A DNA stretch of 64,000 nt from Apiospora phragmitis (lineage: Eukaryota; Ascomycota; Sordariomycetes; Amphisphaeriales; Apiosporaceae), in NCBI GenBank assembly GCA_038363925.1, contig JAQQWL010000008.1, positions 434,001 to 498,000 on the forward strand, given 5' to 3'. A program made the translations under genes and the position numbers. The notes under the pieces are model-generated. The model was not told the DNA's origin, did not search any database, and saw only the letters and a list, made by a program, of their open reading frames with translations. Below, one piece after another: positions 10,953 through 22,770 of the stretch; within the stretch, counting starts at the first letter, position 1; each line of letters starts with the position of its first letter.

Positions 10953-13900
10953 ATGAATGCCCTCCACGATAAGTGCCGGCCGAAGCACCAAGTCCTGGTG
11001 TTGAAGTGTTATCCTCGGACCACCAAAGGAGCTGTCGATGTCAAACCGAACTCGAGCGAACTGAGCTACCTCCTTTTCTACGCTACGTCACGGCGATCCA
11101 AGATCCAAAAAGTCGGCGGTTTCCTCGAGAAGAAGACTGCCAGTGACGTCTGGCGACTACGAATTGGGTATGTACAACACCACACCGTCATCTGAGCCCC
11201 TTTCACCCCTGCAACCAAGAACTGTAACTAATCTCGTGTTCTCCTTTTAGCAATGTCCAAGTCACGTTACAGATACTCGCCGCTCTGATCGAGAAGGCGC
11301 CCAAGGATTTGCCTCTATTTGCGGATAATGTCATGAAGGTACTGGGGAATGTGCTACGATCCAATGATATTACTATGGTCGAGGCATCTTTACCAACATT
11401 TCACACCTTCTGCGAACACCAAGATGCCTCGTCCTTGTTTGCCGATCAGACCTACGTCCAGCAGTACGAAGAAATCGTGCAAGCATATGCCGCATTTGCA
11501 TCTACCAAGAAGACCCCCGGCAAGGGCACGCCGAGCAAGCCAGTGGTTATGAGATGGAGGAACGCCGGGTTAGAGGCCATCAAAAGTGTAGCCGAGGCCG
11601 AAGCTTTGGTGACTGTAGCAGGCCGACAGCTCGATGTTATTGTGCCTATGATCTTGGAAAACCTCTGGACCGACAACGAAGAGTTCCTTGACGTTCTTAT
11701 TCACCGTGCCCATATGGATGAGAAAGTCGACCCCCAGCCCGTAATGCGCCACCGGACGAGTATCTCGACAGTACAGACGAGCGAAACCTCCGGCGAACCG
11801 AACCCAATTGCTCTGTCGGGGTCCGCTGCCGATGCAGACAAACTTGCCGAGGAGGAGACAGGCCTGGCTGCCATGCATTGCCTAAAGCAAATCTGCGTTG
11901 TTCCTAATCGCGCGCAGCTTCACAGCGCGACGATGGCCCTGCTTGAGATTCGTCCGGGAGTTGGTACAAGCGGACGAATCAGTGGTGAGGGCGAACCCAG
12001 CAACAGGTCGGCACAGTGGATGGGCTATCAAGATTTTCGGGCTGGTTGCTAGATGGGCTCCTGTCCAGGATCGCTATGTTATTCTCTTGGCAACGATGGA
12101 TACACTGGCGCGTACCCAGTTAACGGAAGAAAATATTCCAGAACTAACAGTTTTGGTCGCAATCATGAGTTCGTTATTGCGTTCGGATGTCAACTTGATT
12201 GGCCTCAGCGTAATGGATGTTCTGCTAGGTTTGATACAGCAGGTGAAAAAGGCGCTCAAGAGTCCAGGACACACGACTCCAGGGGGCACTCCGAAGACAC
12301 CAGATAAAGAGGCAGACCCCGAGCAGGACCAGCACATGACTCCTCAGCGCAAGGAGTACCTGGCTAGAATACAGCAGTGTATTGGAGACCTCGCCACGCA
12401 TGTTTACTATGCGGACCAGATCTCCGACATGATCTCTGCCATTCTGGTCCGTCTCAAACCCCATCCTAGTACACTGACTGGTTCGCCGCCGGCGGAGAAA
12501 GTTGATGGTACCCCGGCTACCGGCACCTCTGCGGGTAGCCCTCCGGATGACCAGCACAACCCAGATGGCTTCGTATACCTGGAGCGAGCGAAAATCACGG
12601 CGCTGAAAGCTATCAAGTCGATTTTGTTAGTTGCCAATCCCAAAACCAAGGTGAGCGGCAACGTGAACCTCACTCGGAACAAGGTTCCTATTCAAGTCTG
12701 GGAGGGGACGCATTGGCTATTGCGCGATCCTGATGGGCTTGTCCGGAAGGCATACGCAGATGCTGTCACGACATGGCTCGACCGGGAGACCACCAGGGCA
12801 GATTTGATAGCCCGGGATGAGACCCAAAAGACAACACGGATGGGCAACAAAGACGTCCAATCGGCTGCTTTTGCGAGGCGGGCTGTATCAAGTGCTTCGA
12901 ACCGTGAGAAGCCTGCTAAGGTCCCACGGTCTCATTTTCTTCAGTTACTCCATCTCTCAATCTACGACAATGCCCTTCAATTTGCAGAGTACGAAACCGA
13001 TATGGCCCTATGCCATGTCCTTTTGGCAAAGTTGGTCGTCAATTTAGGAGTCAACGCCGCCCGTTTTGGCGTGCCAATGATTTTCCGGCTTCAGGAAGAC
13101 ATCCAACAAACCGAGGCACCCATTTCCAAGGTTCGACTTGGTTCCCTATGCCACGGTTACTTCTGGGCTTTGACCGAGGTGTTCGATTCTGAAACTACCG
13201 TCGTCGGTCGGGCGATTCAGAACGAAATTTCGAGAAGGAGAAGCAAGCATTTCTGGATCGATGGCGTTAACATGCCGCCACCTCCAATGGATTCGGTGGG
13301 AACTCCCGGAACAGTCCAGTCAGAGTCTAAGATGCCTGTAGAGCATATTGAGTCGGAGGCGCTATTACCATTTGACGATCGCTTGGCGATGGTCGAGTTT
13401 ATTTGTACCAATTACCAGGAAAGCGCCATCTCGCCGCCAACCAGCCCCGGTGCTTCCCCCGGACGCACGTTCAATACCCCGATATTCAGCTCAACCTTGA
13501 GCGCGATACCGCCAGCCGAGACGGATCGTGTGCTACCAGTCAAATTTAGGGAGGATATGCTAGCAGAGTGGACAAGAGAGTCTGCGGTGATGGCACTTCA
13601 GGAAGGGAGCAAGTCAGCTTCTCTGAACGGGTCAAAAGCAGCCACGACGGCTACGAGGGGGCACCGGTTGCAAGCGAATGGACAAGCATCTCCAGTTGAT
13701 AGTTATAACAATCTACGGCCGGTATCCCACGCTGGCGGCGGCGGAAGCATGGCAGCTTTGCGCAAGACCAGCGTCCAGAGTCGGGTCTCTGGAGTAAGTA
13801 GTTCCAGTCGCGGAATTGTCGCCTCTGTCGACCAACTCAAGTCTGTTCTGAGCGGGGAAGCGGCCCGGCCAGGTACTCTGCACACTGTTCGTGACGATGA

Positions 13901-14366
13901 CAGTAGCGACAGCATGGCCAGCTACGACTACACACCCTCGGAGCTCTCTTTCAACCCTGCTGCAAGCGAAGGCGGCGTAAGCCGGGCAGACAGTCGCTCG
14001 AGATCCAAATCACGTGAACGAAAGACGTCGGATCCGGGCGGTCCATTGTCGTCACATCCCACTCCGGAGAATGGAAAGGATGAGTCGGGGTATGTACCGC
14101 CAGTACCGCCATTGCCATCGTCTGTCAATGGAAACCCGGTGCTCTCCGTCGGTGGTCACCGACCCGAGTCAGCTGTGTCAGCCAAAGACCATGCCGTCAA
14201 AGCTCCAAGGCGGAGGAGCGTTAAGAGTCGCGGCGGAGAGAGCATCCTGGCAAGTGCTCTGGGAGACGATGGATCTGGGGCCATGGACCTCCAATCCTTA
14301 CTTAAGGGCATCGACAGCAAGTCCCGAGAACACACTCTGGGCAACCTGAGCAAGCCCCCATACTAG
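10953..14366 (+). CDS. efr3: EFR3-like plasma-membrane scaffold for PI 4-kinase (with a frame problem)
   Basis: Exon 1 is 10953-11167; a clear intron (GTATGT...TTTTAG) follows and coding resumes at 11251. The N-terminus (CRPKHQVLVLKCYP and the LSYLLFYA segment) and the ARM-like block around RWAPVQDRYVIL match fungal EFR3 proteins. EFR3 anchors phosphatidylinositol 4-kinase Stt4 to the plasma membrane. The Ser/Pro-rich C-terminal third is disordered. The reading frame changes between about 11945 and 12006. Two explanations fit. One extra base in the TT at 11943-11944 gives a continuous LLRFVREL segment and about 1109 residues. Alternatively, a 43-nt intron at 11964-12006 (GTACAA...ACAG) is in phase but unusually short. 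I favour the extra base, because the peptide it restores looks protein-like. Confidence 0.85.
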
Positions 14367-16080
14367 AACTATGGTACGGACTTTTTTGGACGTTCGTTCA
14401 CCAACTAATATAAAAAAAACCAATGCAGCCTCGAGATCTTGCTTGAAGGCGTAAATCCCGGCTTCTTGGGGCCCACCCAAATCTCGTTTGTGGTTAATTA
14501 CATACTATCATTCGTGAGCATCGAATTTAGGCCAGAATTTGACAGGGGAGGAGAGGCACTACACAAAAGCCAATATACAGCGTGGCACACCTCGTCGGGG
14601 CCTGTTTTGTTTGTATTTTTAGCTATTACCCACAAGTCCAGCTGCGCCTATACTCTGATAAGCGACTGCGCGGCGCCCGGGGACGGAAATTCGATTCAGA
14701 TTTTAGTGAGGAGGATGGCTGCTGGCTTACCCAGCGGGAGTGCAATAATACATTTCAGCGGAAACTGGTTTGGTACCTCCTTTTTCGAGTACGGTGATGA
14801 AAGGTGTCCCAATATCAGCATTCGGCTTGCCACATGGCGAGGACTGCAAACACCATGCAGCTGAGCCACACTGCGGTGCCGAGATGGCAAGGCAACAAAT
14901 CTAGACCCAGTACCAGAATGTTGTATCCTTTGTAGTGCATAAAAGCCCTGCGCCCACCCGCCAGGGATCAGGATCACTTCACCAGCAACCTGTTCCTGGA
15001 ACAGCCTACGCTGATACTCCGTACTCAGGTGTGAATTTTGTATGTAGCACAGAATGACGCCTTCGGCTCGTAAGGCAGTATTCGAATAGGGGCTAAATCC
15101 CCGATTAAGTATGGGTCAGGCCAAGCTGTCGAGGATGGCCGCTTTTTGACCACAGAAGCCTCATGCAATGCTGCTACAACTAACGGGGGAGTGGGTAGTA
15201 TTCCAGAGTGGAAGCAACGATGTGGTGTACCATCGGAAGTAGGCCTGAGAAAGCCGGTCCGGGATGTTCGGCGGAACGGATATGCAGGATTTCCGCGAAT
15301 TGGCAAAGCGCATGATATAAGGGCCAGAGTATCCTTGGCGGCACCTGGGCTGGTCTGTCCTCACCTCGGCACCTGCGTTAGACAAGTAAAGAAGAAGCTG
15401 GATATGCTTGTATCTGTTTCCCTGTCAGCCATCCATCCGAATTTGATGATGCTAAGTAAGGACGGGCCTGAGTGGCGATACCTGACCATGCCTCTTCCGA
15501 ATCCAACGATCTAGTGCTGCGCTAGGTAACGAATACTATATCCAAAGTTGCTTATTTATCTATGTTACTGATACGAGATGCGGCGGGAAAGGGGGGACCC
15601 TGGACGCAGATCATCCATCCAGCAGGTTTGCCCTGCTTCACCCCTTGTCGCCAGACCTCAGTGTGTAACGTACATCTCACGACCCGATCCGATACGCCTG
15701 AGCAGCATGGTACTAAATCAGATGACGTCCACTCTTATCATTACATGTTTGCACCTGAAAGATCTAAGTACCAGGGCCTTGGGAAGTCTAGACTTTCAGC
15801 ATGCAACTGAACCCGTCTTCATTGGTCCGAGCTAGGGACGCCCGCATCTGCAAGAACCCGATGGGTGGACGCCAAACAGACCGCAGATGTCCAGTCAGCA
15901 GCTGCTGCATGACAAAATCAGACATGGTACATATGCAGGTCGACTCGGTCAAACAGGTTAGAGTGTTATCATTACTAAATATCATGACTAAGGAGTGTTT
16001 GCCTTCATTCATTGGCCCCTCCCTCCTGTCATCTTCGTTGGTATCATTGCTCATCATCGTTTTCAGCTCTTATGCAATGT
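14367..16080. other. intergenic region between convergent genes
   Basis: No gene recognised. Open stretches such as 14439-14864 and 15146-15514 show no motif, no splice support and no consistent codon preference. Confidence 0.55.
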
Positions 16081-17992
16081 TTAATCTTCTTCAAAGGCAG
16101 CAGCAGCAACAGCTAAGTGGCGCCTCTTCTTCTGTGTGGGCGTTGCCACTGCCGACCCTCCCAGCTTGCTCCGGCACGTGACGCTCGTCACGGTCTTCTT
16201 GATCTTCTGGCCCGAGAAGTCCCAGGAACCGGGGATGCTGGTCGATGCCGTCATGACCAGGTTCGACACTATGACGCCGTTCTGCACGTAGTCCAGCACC
16301 ATGCCCACCTGATCGGCGTTGGTGTTGCTCGACGCGCACGTCACGGCCAGGGTGCCTCCGTTGGAGCTCGCCCAGCCCGCCGCCGTGACTCGCACCGTAT
16401 CCTTGGGTGGCGGCGGTGTTGTGGTGGTGGCAACAGGAGACGACATGGTCGTGGTCGGACTACTAGGGGGTGATTTGGGACACGAAGAAACATCAAAGAC
16501 CTTGACGTTGCTTTGTGGAAAGGGGTCCAGGGGCCCCCAGATGTCACCGTTCGCATCGCGGCCCAGCCCGTTGGTCAGGTGCCCAAAGCCCGAGAAGTCG
16601 TGGGCGACGGGCGCGATGCCGGGGCTCGTCAGCTCGGGCTGGATCCACTCGGTCACGGGCTGGAGGTACTGGCCCGCCGTGATGTTGTTCTTGGTCAGCC
16701 TGGTGGGCGCGTTGGTCACGATCCGGTACTCGCGGGTGTAGCGGTCGCCGGATTGGGCGCGCAGCCGCTGGTCGAACTTGTTGCGCGGCTGCGTCGCGTC
16801 GACGGTACCCGTCACCACGTTGCGGTACGCCGGCTCCCCCGTGCACACGTCGATGTCGATGGCCTGGATGCTGACGGGCGACCCGGCGGCGTCCGAGGTG
16901 TAGCCCACGAACTTGGTCTGGCCGGCCTCGGCGTTCCCGTCTGTAGTGAAGATGCCGATGTTGGCGTCTTCCATACGGATACTAAACGCAGCTTCGGGTT
17001 AGTAGTGACTCAGTGTATGTGCACTACGATGTATGGCGAGTTTTGGCTTACTAAGTCGGCGATCCGCCAGTTGTGATCTGGATATTGGATGCAACGATGC
17101 TGTGGCATACAATTTGGCCAGCCGAGTTTCGATATCCGCTATACTCGATCCAGTCACCAACGACAAAGGGTGCCATAACCAAGGGGTCTGGTGCGCGACT
17201 GGTGGTCAAGTCAATCAGCTCACTTATCATAAACGATGATCAAGTTTGAAGTAGCCATACAGTGTTCCTTGCTTGCTATTGGTCCCCGCAAGCACCGGAC
17301 GGTTGGATGCAGGACACAATGGATCGTTGGCACTGCGAGGCACACACATCGGGAAGCCCGAGAACGAGGAGATACTGGGGTTCTGGTCATCGGCAGTCAT
17401 GAAGGGAGACTCGGTGTAGCCGCCCGAGTAGACAGCGTTGGGGTCGTTGATACGAATGGTCGGTCCGTTGGCGATCTTCATGGTCCCGTCGAAGTTCACC
17501 TGGCTGATGAATCCCGAACTGCCCTGGGTGATGAGCGACGATACGTAGACCTGTGCGGCAATGGGCCCGCCGCCATTGACGAAGTTGCCAACGACCTAAT
17601 ACGCGTGTTAGTGTATAGTAAGCTTCGGCGATAATTGTCCAATACTATAAGGAGTACTGTATTATTCGGTGGGACGCCACGTGCGGAAAGGGAGTATAAA
17701 GTGGTGGGCTATGACTAACCAATACTTCGAATCCAGTGAATTTCCCATCTTTCCACGCATTGACGAAATCTTTCCAGGGGACCCAGGATGCTGGAAAGCC
17801 GACCTGAAGGTTCTTTGGGGTGGTGACAGTGAAGCCATTCACACTGATAGTGCCACCAGAATTGAAAAGGGTGTCATCGGATGTAGTGGCGCCCTCAATG
17901 GTTCCGTCAAGGTCGAAGCCGACATCTTGGGCCGGGACCCCAAGTACAAGGAGTAACAGAGTCCACCAGAAGCTGATACTCGTAAGCATCAT
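16081..17992 (-). CDS. secreted conserved fungal protein of unknown function
   Basis: Four exons: 17992-17720, 17595-17261, 17198-17052 and 16981-16081; all three junctions agree in phase and give about 551 residues. It begins with tandem ATGs and a hydrophobic signal peptide ending near GVPAQ. The large N-terminal domain has family-like blocks: FDLDGTIE, SWVPWKDF, RINDPNAVYSGGY, SFSGFPMCVPR, PDPLVMAPF, TREYR, QYLQPVTEWIQPE and WGPLDPFPQS. A Thr/Pro linker follows (about residue 430), then a small beta-rich module and a Lys/Arg tail. I recognise this as a widespread ascomycete secreted family but know no assigned activity. The two-domain layout with a Thr/Pro linker resembles extracellular enzymes or wall proteins. 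It diverges from the multicopper oxidase gene across a 1.3-kb spacer. Confidence 0.85.
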
Positions 17993-19296
17993 GAAGAGAG
18001 AAAAAGGCAACTGGGTTTGGAGATGTTGGGAATGTTGGGCTAAGTTTGTGCTGCAGTTGACCACGTGGATGTGTAATCCTGAGGAGTGCCACTCCTCACT
18101 CTCTTAGACGATATGAGGACTTATGTAGAGAACGCCGGATGGTGTAATTTCCACCCTCTAAGTGAGGAGACGCCGCGATTTGTAGATCCTTGGGGCCATC
18201 GAGCCTGAAGCTTTTGCTTCCGAAGCACTAGGCTAGCATGATGGTAGTCATGATATGATGCTCGTCGGGTGTTCAGTGTTCAGCTCCTCCAGCATCGCTT
18301 TTGGTTAACCCAGAGTCTGGACCTTTCTTTTCCTTTCTCTCAAGCACGTAGTCATGTTTTCTTCGTATTCGAAGGCACGCGACTCCCTCGAATATCTCTG
18401 TGCTGTCAGTCCGAAGGTGGTAGCAAGTGTTTGCATTGCGGCTATCGATGCGTGGCGTACTTGGCAGCCGATTGCCACGACTGAGGGCTGGATCAAAGGA
18501 GGACAACCGACAAAAGCCCCAAGAGCGCCAAAGTAAGATAAACTATGAAAACTTCGAGATCGGGGCTTAGGAATAACAAACGAGTTGAACCGCCTGCCCG
18601 GGACTCAGCCTCTAGACCCCGGGAGCTGAGAGTTTAGGCTAGCCTCCATCGCCAGCCGCATTAGCAGGCGCCCAATGATCTTGGCACAGCTGCCCCAAAC
18701 AAACCTTGTCTTCGGGCTGGACGCCATGAAACAAGGTCCCTTGAGGCGTTCGGCGACCCAGATCGTCGGAAGCAGGCCATACCGAGAGGGGACATCAACG
18801 GTCTACTTGATTAGTCAGAGGTCCGGCGCCGCTTCTTTCTTCAGCCCATCGAAGCTATACGAACGTCTGAGATGTAATCATGGGGTCTGGGGCGGGTTTC
18901 CGCAGATGGTGGAAATGGCCTGGTTCTTTACTAAGAAACAAACACCATGTTTATTCCATCTCGCTTATCCCGTCAAGTCGAGGCCAAAAGAAAACGCCAA
19001 GGAAAATGTGATTGGGTGGTGGAAGCAATAGTTTCCCGCGACCGTAGCTGAATAATTATTCGCAGAGGAAGCTGGACGCGTCTTGACTATTCTCGAACCG
19101 AATGACTCCAATGCGATGGAGGCCCTTCATGAGATGGCACCATGACCCAGGTGGGATGAAACTTCGATTTTGTTGGATGTGTATAAGTAGGAAGATGCCT
19201 GGGCAAGTTGGAGAAGTAGAACCGAAGTGATCATCACCAACCAGCTCTTCATACGCTTCCTACTCCTCTTACCCTGCCTATAACAGTTCTTCTAAT
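17993..19296. other. divergent promoter region between two secreted-protein genes
   Basis: This 1.3-kb spacer separates the starts of the unknown secreted protein (minus) and the multicopper oxidase (plus). No gene recognised inside it. It would hold both promoters; a TATA-like box lies at 19182-19189. Confidence 0.65.
19182..19190 (+). promoter_or_regulatory. TATA-like box of the multicopper oxidase gene
   Basis: The sequence TATAAGTAG lies 107-115 bases before the ATG at 19297, with a CT-rich leader in between. Position and sequence fit a core promoter; no operator-like motif could be assigned. Confidence 0.5.
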
Positions 19297-21253
19297 ATGG
19301 CATTCTCGACTCTCCTCCGCCTGGTGACTGCACTCTCGGTGCTTGGCACTACGTTGGCCAAGGACTGGGAAAGCCCAGAGTATAAGTGGTTATACCAATA
19401 CCCCCTGCCGATACCACAGACCAAAGCTTTGAACAGGTAAGTGGTTTTGGATGAACTCTTAAGATATCAAACCTTGATCGCTGACGAAACGGGGCTTCCA
19501 TATACATAGGGTTATCCCGCATCCAGTCACTGGGAAGGACATCAACTACTATGAGGTTGAGATCAAAGAGTTGAAGCAGCAGGTCTACCCAGACAGAGGC
19601 CCAGCTACCCTTGTAGGGTACGATGGACTGTCCCCTGGCCCGACTTTCCAGATGCAACGGGGCACCGAGGCAGTGGTTCGGTTCATCAACAAGTCCAAGA
19701 ACGCAAACTCGGTGCATCTTCACGGCTCTTACTCTGTACGTATAACTTGGCGGCAATCCCACCGTTTTCGCTCGTCCATCCCGCGGCAGTTAAGAGCCGC
19801 GACAGACTAACAAGTGCGGTACTTGATATAGCGCGCGCCATTCGACGGCTGGGCCGAGGACGTTACAAAGCCAGGGGAGTACAAAGACTACTACTACCCC
19901 AACGGTCAAAACGCCCGGACGCTGTGGTACCACGACCACGCGATCGACATCACCGCCGTCAACGCCTATTACGGCCAAGCGGGTGTATACGTGCTGCACG
20001 ACGCCGAGGAGGCGGCGCTGAACCTGCCGAGCGGAAACTACGACGTGCCGCTGGTGCTGTCGTCCAAGCAGTACAACAGCGACGGTTCGCTCTACAGCCC
20101 GGCGAGCGAGACGACGTCGCTCTACGGCGACGTGATCCACGTCAACGGCCAGCCGTGGCCGTACTTCAAGGTCGAGCCGCGCAAGTACCGCTTCCGCTTC
20201 CTCGACGCGTCCATCTCGCGCACGTTCCAGCTCTACTTCGAGAGCGACAAGAAGCTCGGCACAAAGCAGGAGTTCCACGCCATCGCCTCCGATGCCGGCC
20301 TGCTCAGCGCACCCCAGAAGGTGACGGACATGTACATCTCCATGGCCGAGCGCTACGAGGTGGTCGTGGACTTCTCCAAGTTCAAGGGCGAGAACGTGAC
20401 GTTGCGCAACAGCCGCAAGATCGGCGCGGATATCGATTACCTGCACACGGACAAGGTGATGAAGTTCGTCATCAGCAAGGACAGCGTGGAAGACAAGTCG
20501 GACCTGCCTAGCTCGCTGCGCTCCATCCCTTATCCCCAGGACCGCACCACCATCGACCACGAGTTCCTGTTCGAGCGCCAGAACGGCGGCTGGCGCATCA
20601 ACGGTGTCAGCTTTGCCGATACCGCCAACCGGGTCTTGGCAAAGCCCCCTCGCGGCAAGGTCGAGACCTGGAAGCTGATCAACGGCGGCGGCGGCTGGAG
20701 CCACCCGATCCACATCCACCTGGTGGACTTCAAGGTGGTGAGCCGCAAGAACGGCCGCAACGCCGTGATGCCGTACGAGGCCGCGGGCCTCAAGGACGTG
20801 GTGTGGCTAGGCCCCAACGAGGAGGTGGTGGTCGAGGCCAATTACGCGCCGTGGGACGGCCTGTACATGTTCCACTGCCACAACCTGATCCACGAGGACC
20901 ACGAGATGATGGCCGCGTTCAACGTCTCGTTCCTCGCCGACCTGGGCTACAACGAGACGCACTACCTCGACCCCATGGACCCCGAATACCGCTCCAAACC
21001 CACCAAGCCCGAGGCCTTTACCGACGACGCCATCCGGAACCGCATCCAGTACATGGCGTCCTTCCAGCCTTACAACAAGAAGGATGAAACCGAAGCCGCC
21101 CTTGACGCTTACTGGGCTACCAAAGGCAGTCAGGCCGTAGCACCTGCAGCCACAGCGGCTTCCTCGCAGACGAAGACCACGACAACTGCTGCCGCAACGA
21201 CTACTTCCGGGAAGCGGGGAAGAAATAGACGGAGCCGGGTTGACTTGGAGTAG
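19297..21253 (+). CDS. secreted multicopper oxidase, bilirubin-oxidase-like
   Basis: Three exons (19297-19436, 19510-19735, 19832-21253), in phase, about 595 residues. A signal peptide spans roughly residues 1-21. All copper-binding motifs are present: HLHG (116-119), WYHDHA (154-159), HPIHIH (413-418) and HCHNLIHEDHEM (470-481), which supplies the type 1 Cys/His ligands and the axial Met. The HCHN-LIHEDHEMMAAF form and the FDGWAED segment after HLHG are characteristic of fungal bilirubin oxidases rather than ordinary laccases. It should oxidise phenols or tetrapyrroles outside the cell with reduction of O2 to water. The tail is odd: a Thr/Ala-rich stretch followed by a basic segment (SGKRGRNRRSR), which may be processed off. 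Coding GC is much higher in exon 3 than in exons 1-2. Confidence 0.95.
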
Positions 21254-21726
21254 GATCCTTGTGGGTGACGACCTAATGTGTTATATAAGGGGCCATACAA
21301 ATTTTCGTTTGCTTTGCATGTATATGATTAGTGCCCTTCTCTTGGTCCGGGCGTTGGGCGGGCTTTCTTAATTTCCTAGTGTCGCATACACGATATATTG
21401 ATAATGTGTTATCTCCCTTGGCCTGATCATTCAATGCCTACTGGCAGACTGTGAAATACAGAGCATCGACCCGAGGGTTTGGCTATTGGCCTGAACCTGG
21501 CGCTTCCTTGTCAAATGAAAATTTGGCTTGTTCTGCAATGCCCTGTAAGCAATGACGGGTCGTGGAGGAGTTGTCCTTGGGAAGTTGCTTTCTTGGATGA
21601 GTGCTTGTCCTCTGGGTTAGTCCTTCATGAACATAGTATCTAGAAGAATGGACAAGGTCAAAACCGAGAAGTCAATGGTAACACCGTTGAGCTCACCGCG
21701 ATTTGTCAGCTGCTGATGCTGACCAG
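21254..21726. other. 3' flank of the oxidase gene; nothing further recognised
   Basis: AT-rich sequence with no motif-bearing frame. A missing first exon of the small gene starting near 21727 could lie in its right part, but no in-phase donor was found. Confidence 0.4.
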
Positions 21727-22205
21727 ATCATCGGCCTGTCGCTGTGTCGACTGACCAGGAGGTAACCCGTATGTCGCCGTATGTGATCTGCTCTTGCCAT
21801 ATTATTCCATCTTACTTGCTGATAGCTGGGAATCCAAAGATTCGTCGATGTTGTGGAGAGACTGGTCTTGTGCCCTATCAATCCATGGTCCGTGAGTCCG
21901 GAAGACCGGCTGCTCGGGAAGTATGCGCAGAGGAATGCGTCGGATGCCATGGAGGGGGCGACTGTGAAGGTATTCCCTAGCGCGGGAATGACGGCAGAGC
22001 AAACCAAAGAGCTGATGGACAAGGCTCGTAAAGAACTGATGGATGTGACTATGCGTGCTTACTACCCCATGTAAGTTCTTCTATATTTGTATTCTGTCGC
22101 AACGATGATGAGCATTGCTCAGCTGCTGATTGCCTGGGTTGTACTAGGTACATCGTGTATGGCAGCAAACCAGGGGCAGCACGGCAGGTCAAGGTTGGCG
22201 AATGA
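21727..22205 (+). CDS. small spliced gene or gene remnant, unknown function, 5' end unresolved
   Basis: A chain of protein-like exons can be read: about 21727-21761, 21826-22070 and 22148-22205, ending in TGA. The two introns (21762-21825 with GTAACC...GATAG; 22071-22147 with GTAAGT...CTAG) are of normal size and keep phase. The product, about 110 residues, is an amphipathic sequence including VERLVLCPINPWSVSPEDR and ending YIVYGSKPGAARQVKVGE. No start codon is found in the first exon and no upstream exon joins in phase. It is therefore either missing its 5' exon or is a decayed copy. I do not recognise the family. Confidence 0.45.
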
Positions 22206-22770
22206 ACGGGGGTGCCACCACGTTATTGCAAACGCTGGTGCCCGTAATTCTGACAAATGTTTCTGGATGGCATCAAACCCCGCCCAACAGGCACCCAGTT
22301 TGCTCATTGGTAGTCACATCGACCCATTTCGAGTAGTGAACGTTTGCCATGGCCGAGGATGCATGCTGTTGTCATTCTGGTGAGGGGCTGTTCAGGCGAC
22401 CCTTGCATATAAATGCCTGTCATGCTTGTTTCTGTGCTACAGAGGTTGCCGTAGTTAGATACCGAATAGATCGAATTATCTCCAGACAGTGAGCTGTAGT
22501 CAGAGTTGATACTGCATTTGTAGATGGCAAGTAAAATTACCTAAGAAGACACAGGGAGCTTGGGCCTGCCGTAGCTCCATATTTGCAGGACCCCGGATCT
22601 AATCTAATGCCCGTCACTCACGCTAAAATCCGTCAATTGGCTGCATGGCAGGCTTGAGAGAAGAAAACATGGGATGCAAAAGTTCAAGTGCCGACAACCA
22701 AGCTTCAACACATTTCTCAACTGCCACTACTGGTCCCGGATAAAAGGAGTACGAAGGACAAGCCGACAAA
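22206..22770. other. intergenic region upstream of ATP12
   Basis: No gene recognised; it should contain the ATP12 promoter. Confidence 0.5.

Noticed and set aside
11942..11950. Programmed +1 frameshift site in the EFR3-like gene
   Set aside because: The CTT codon is followed by a common GAG rather than a rare codon, and many neighbouring genes show similar breaks; a sequence error or a short intron is simpler.
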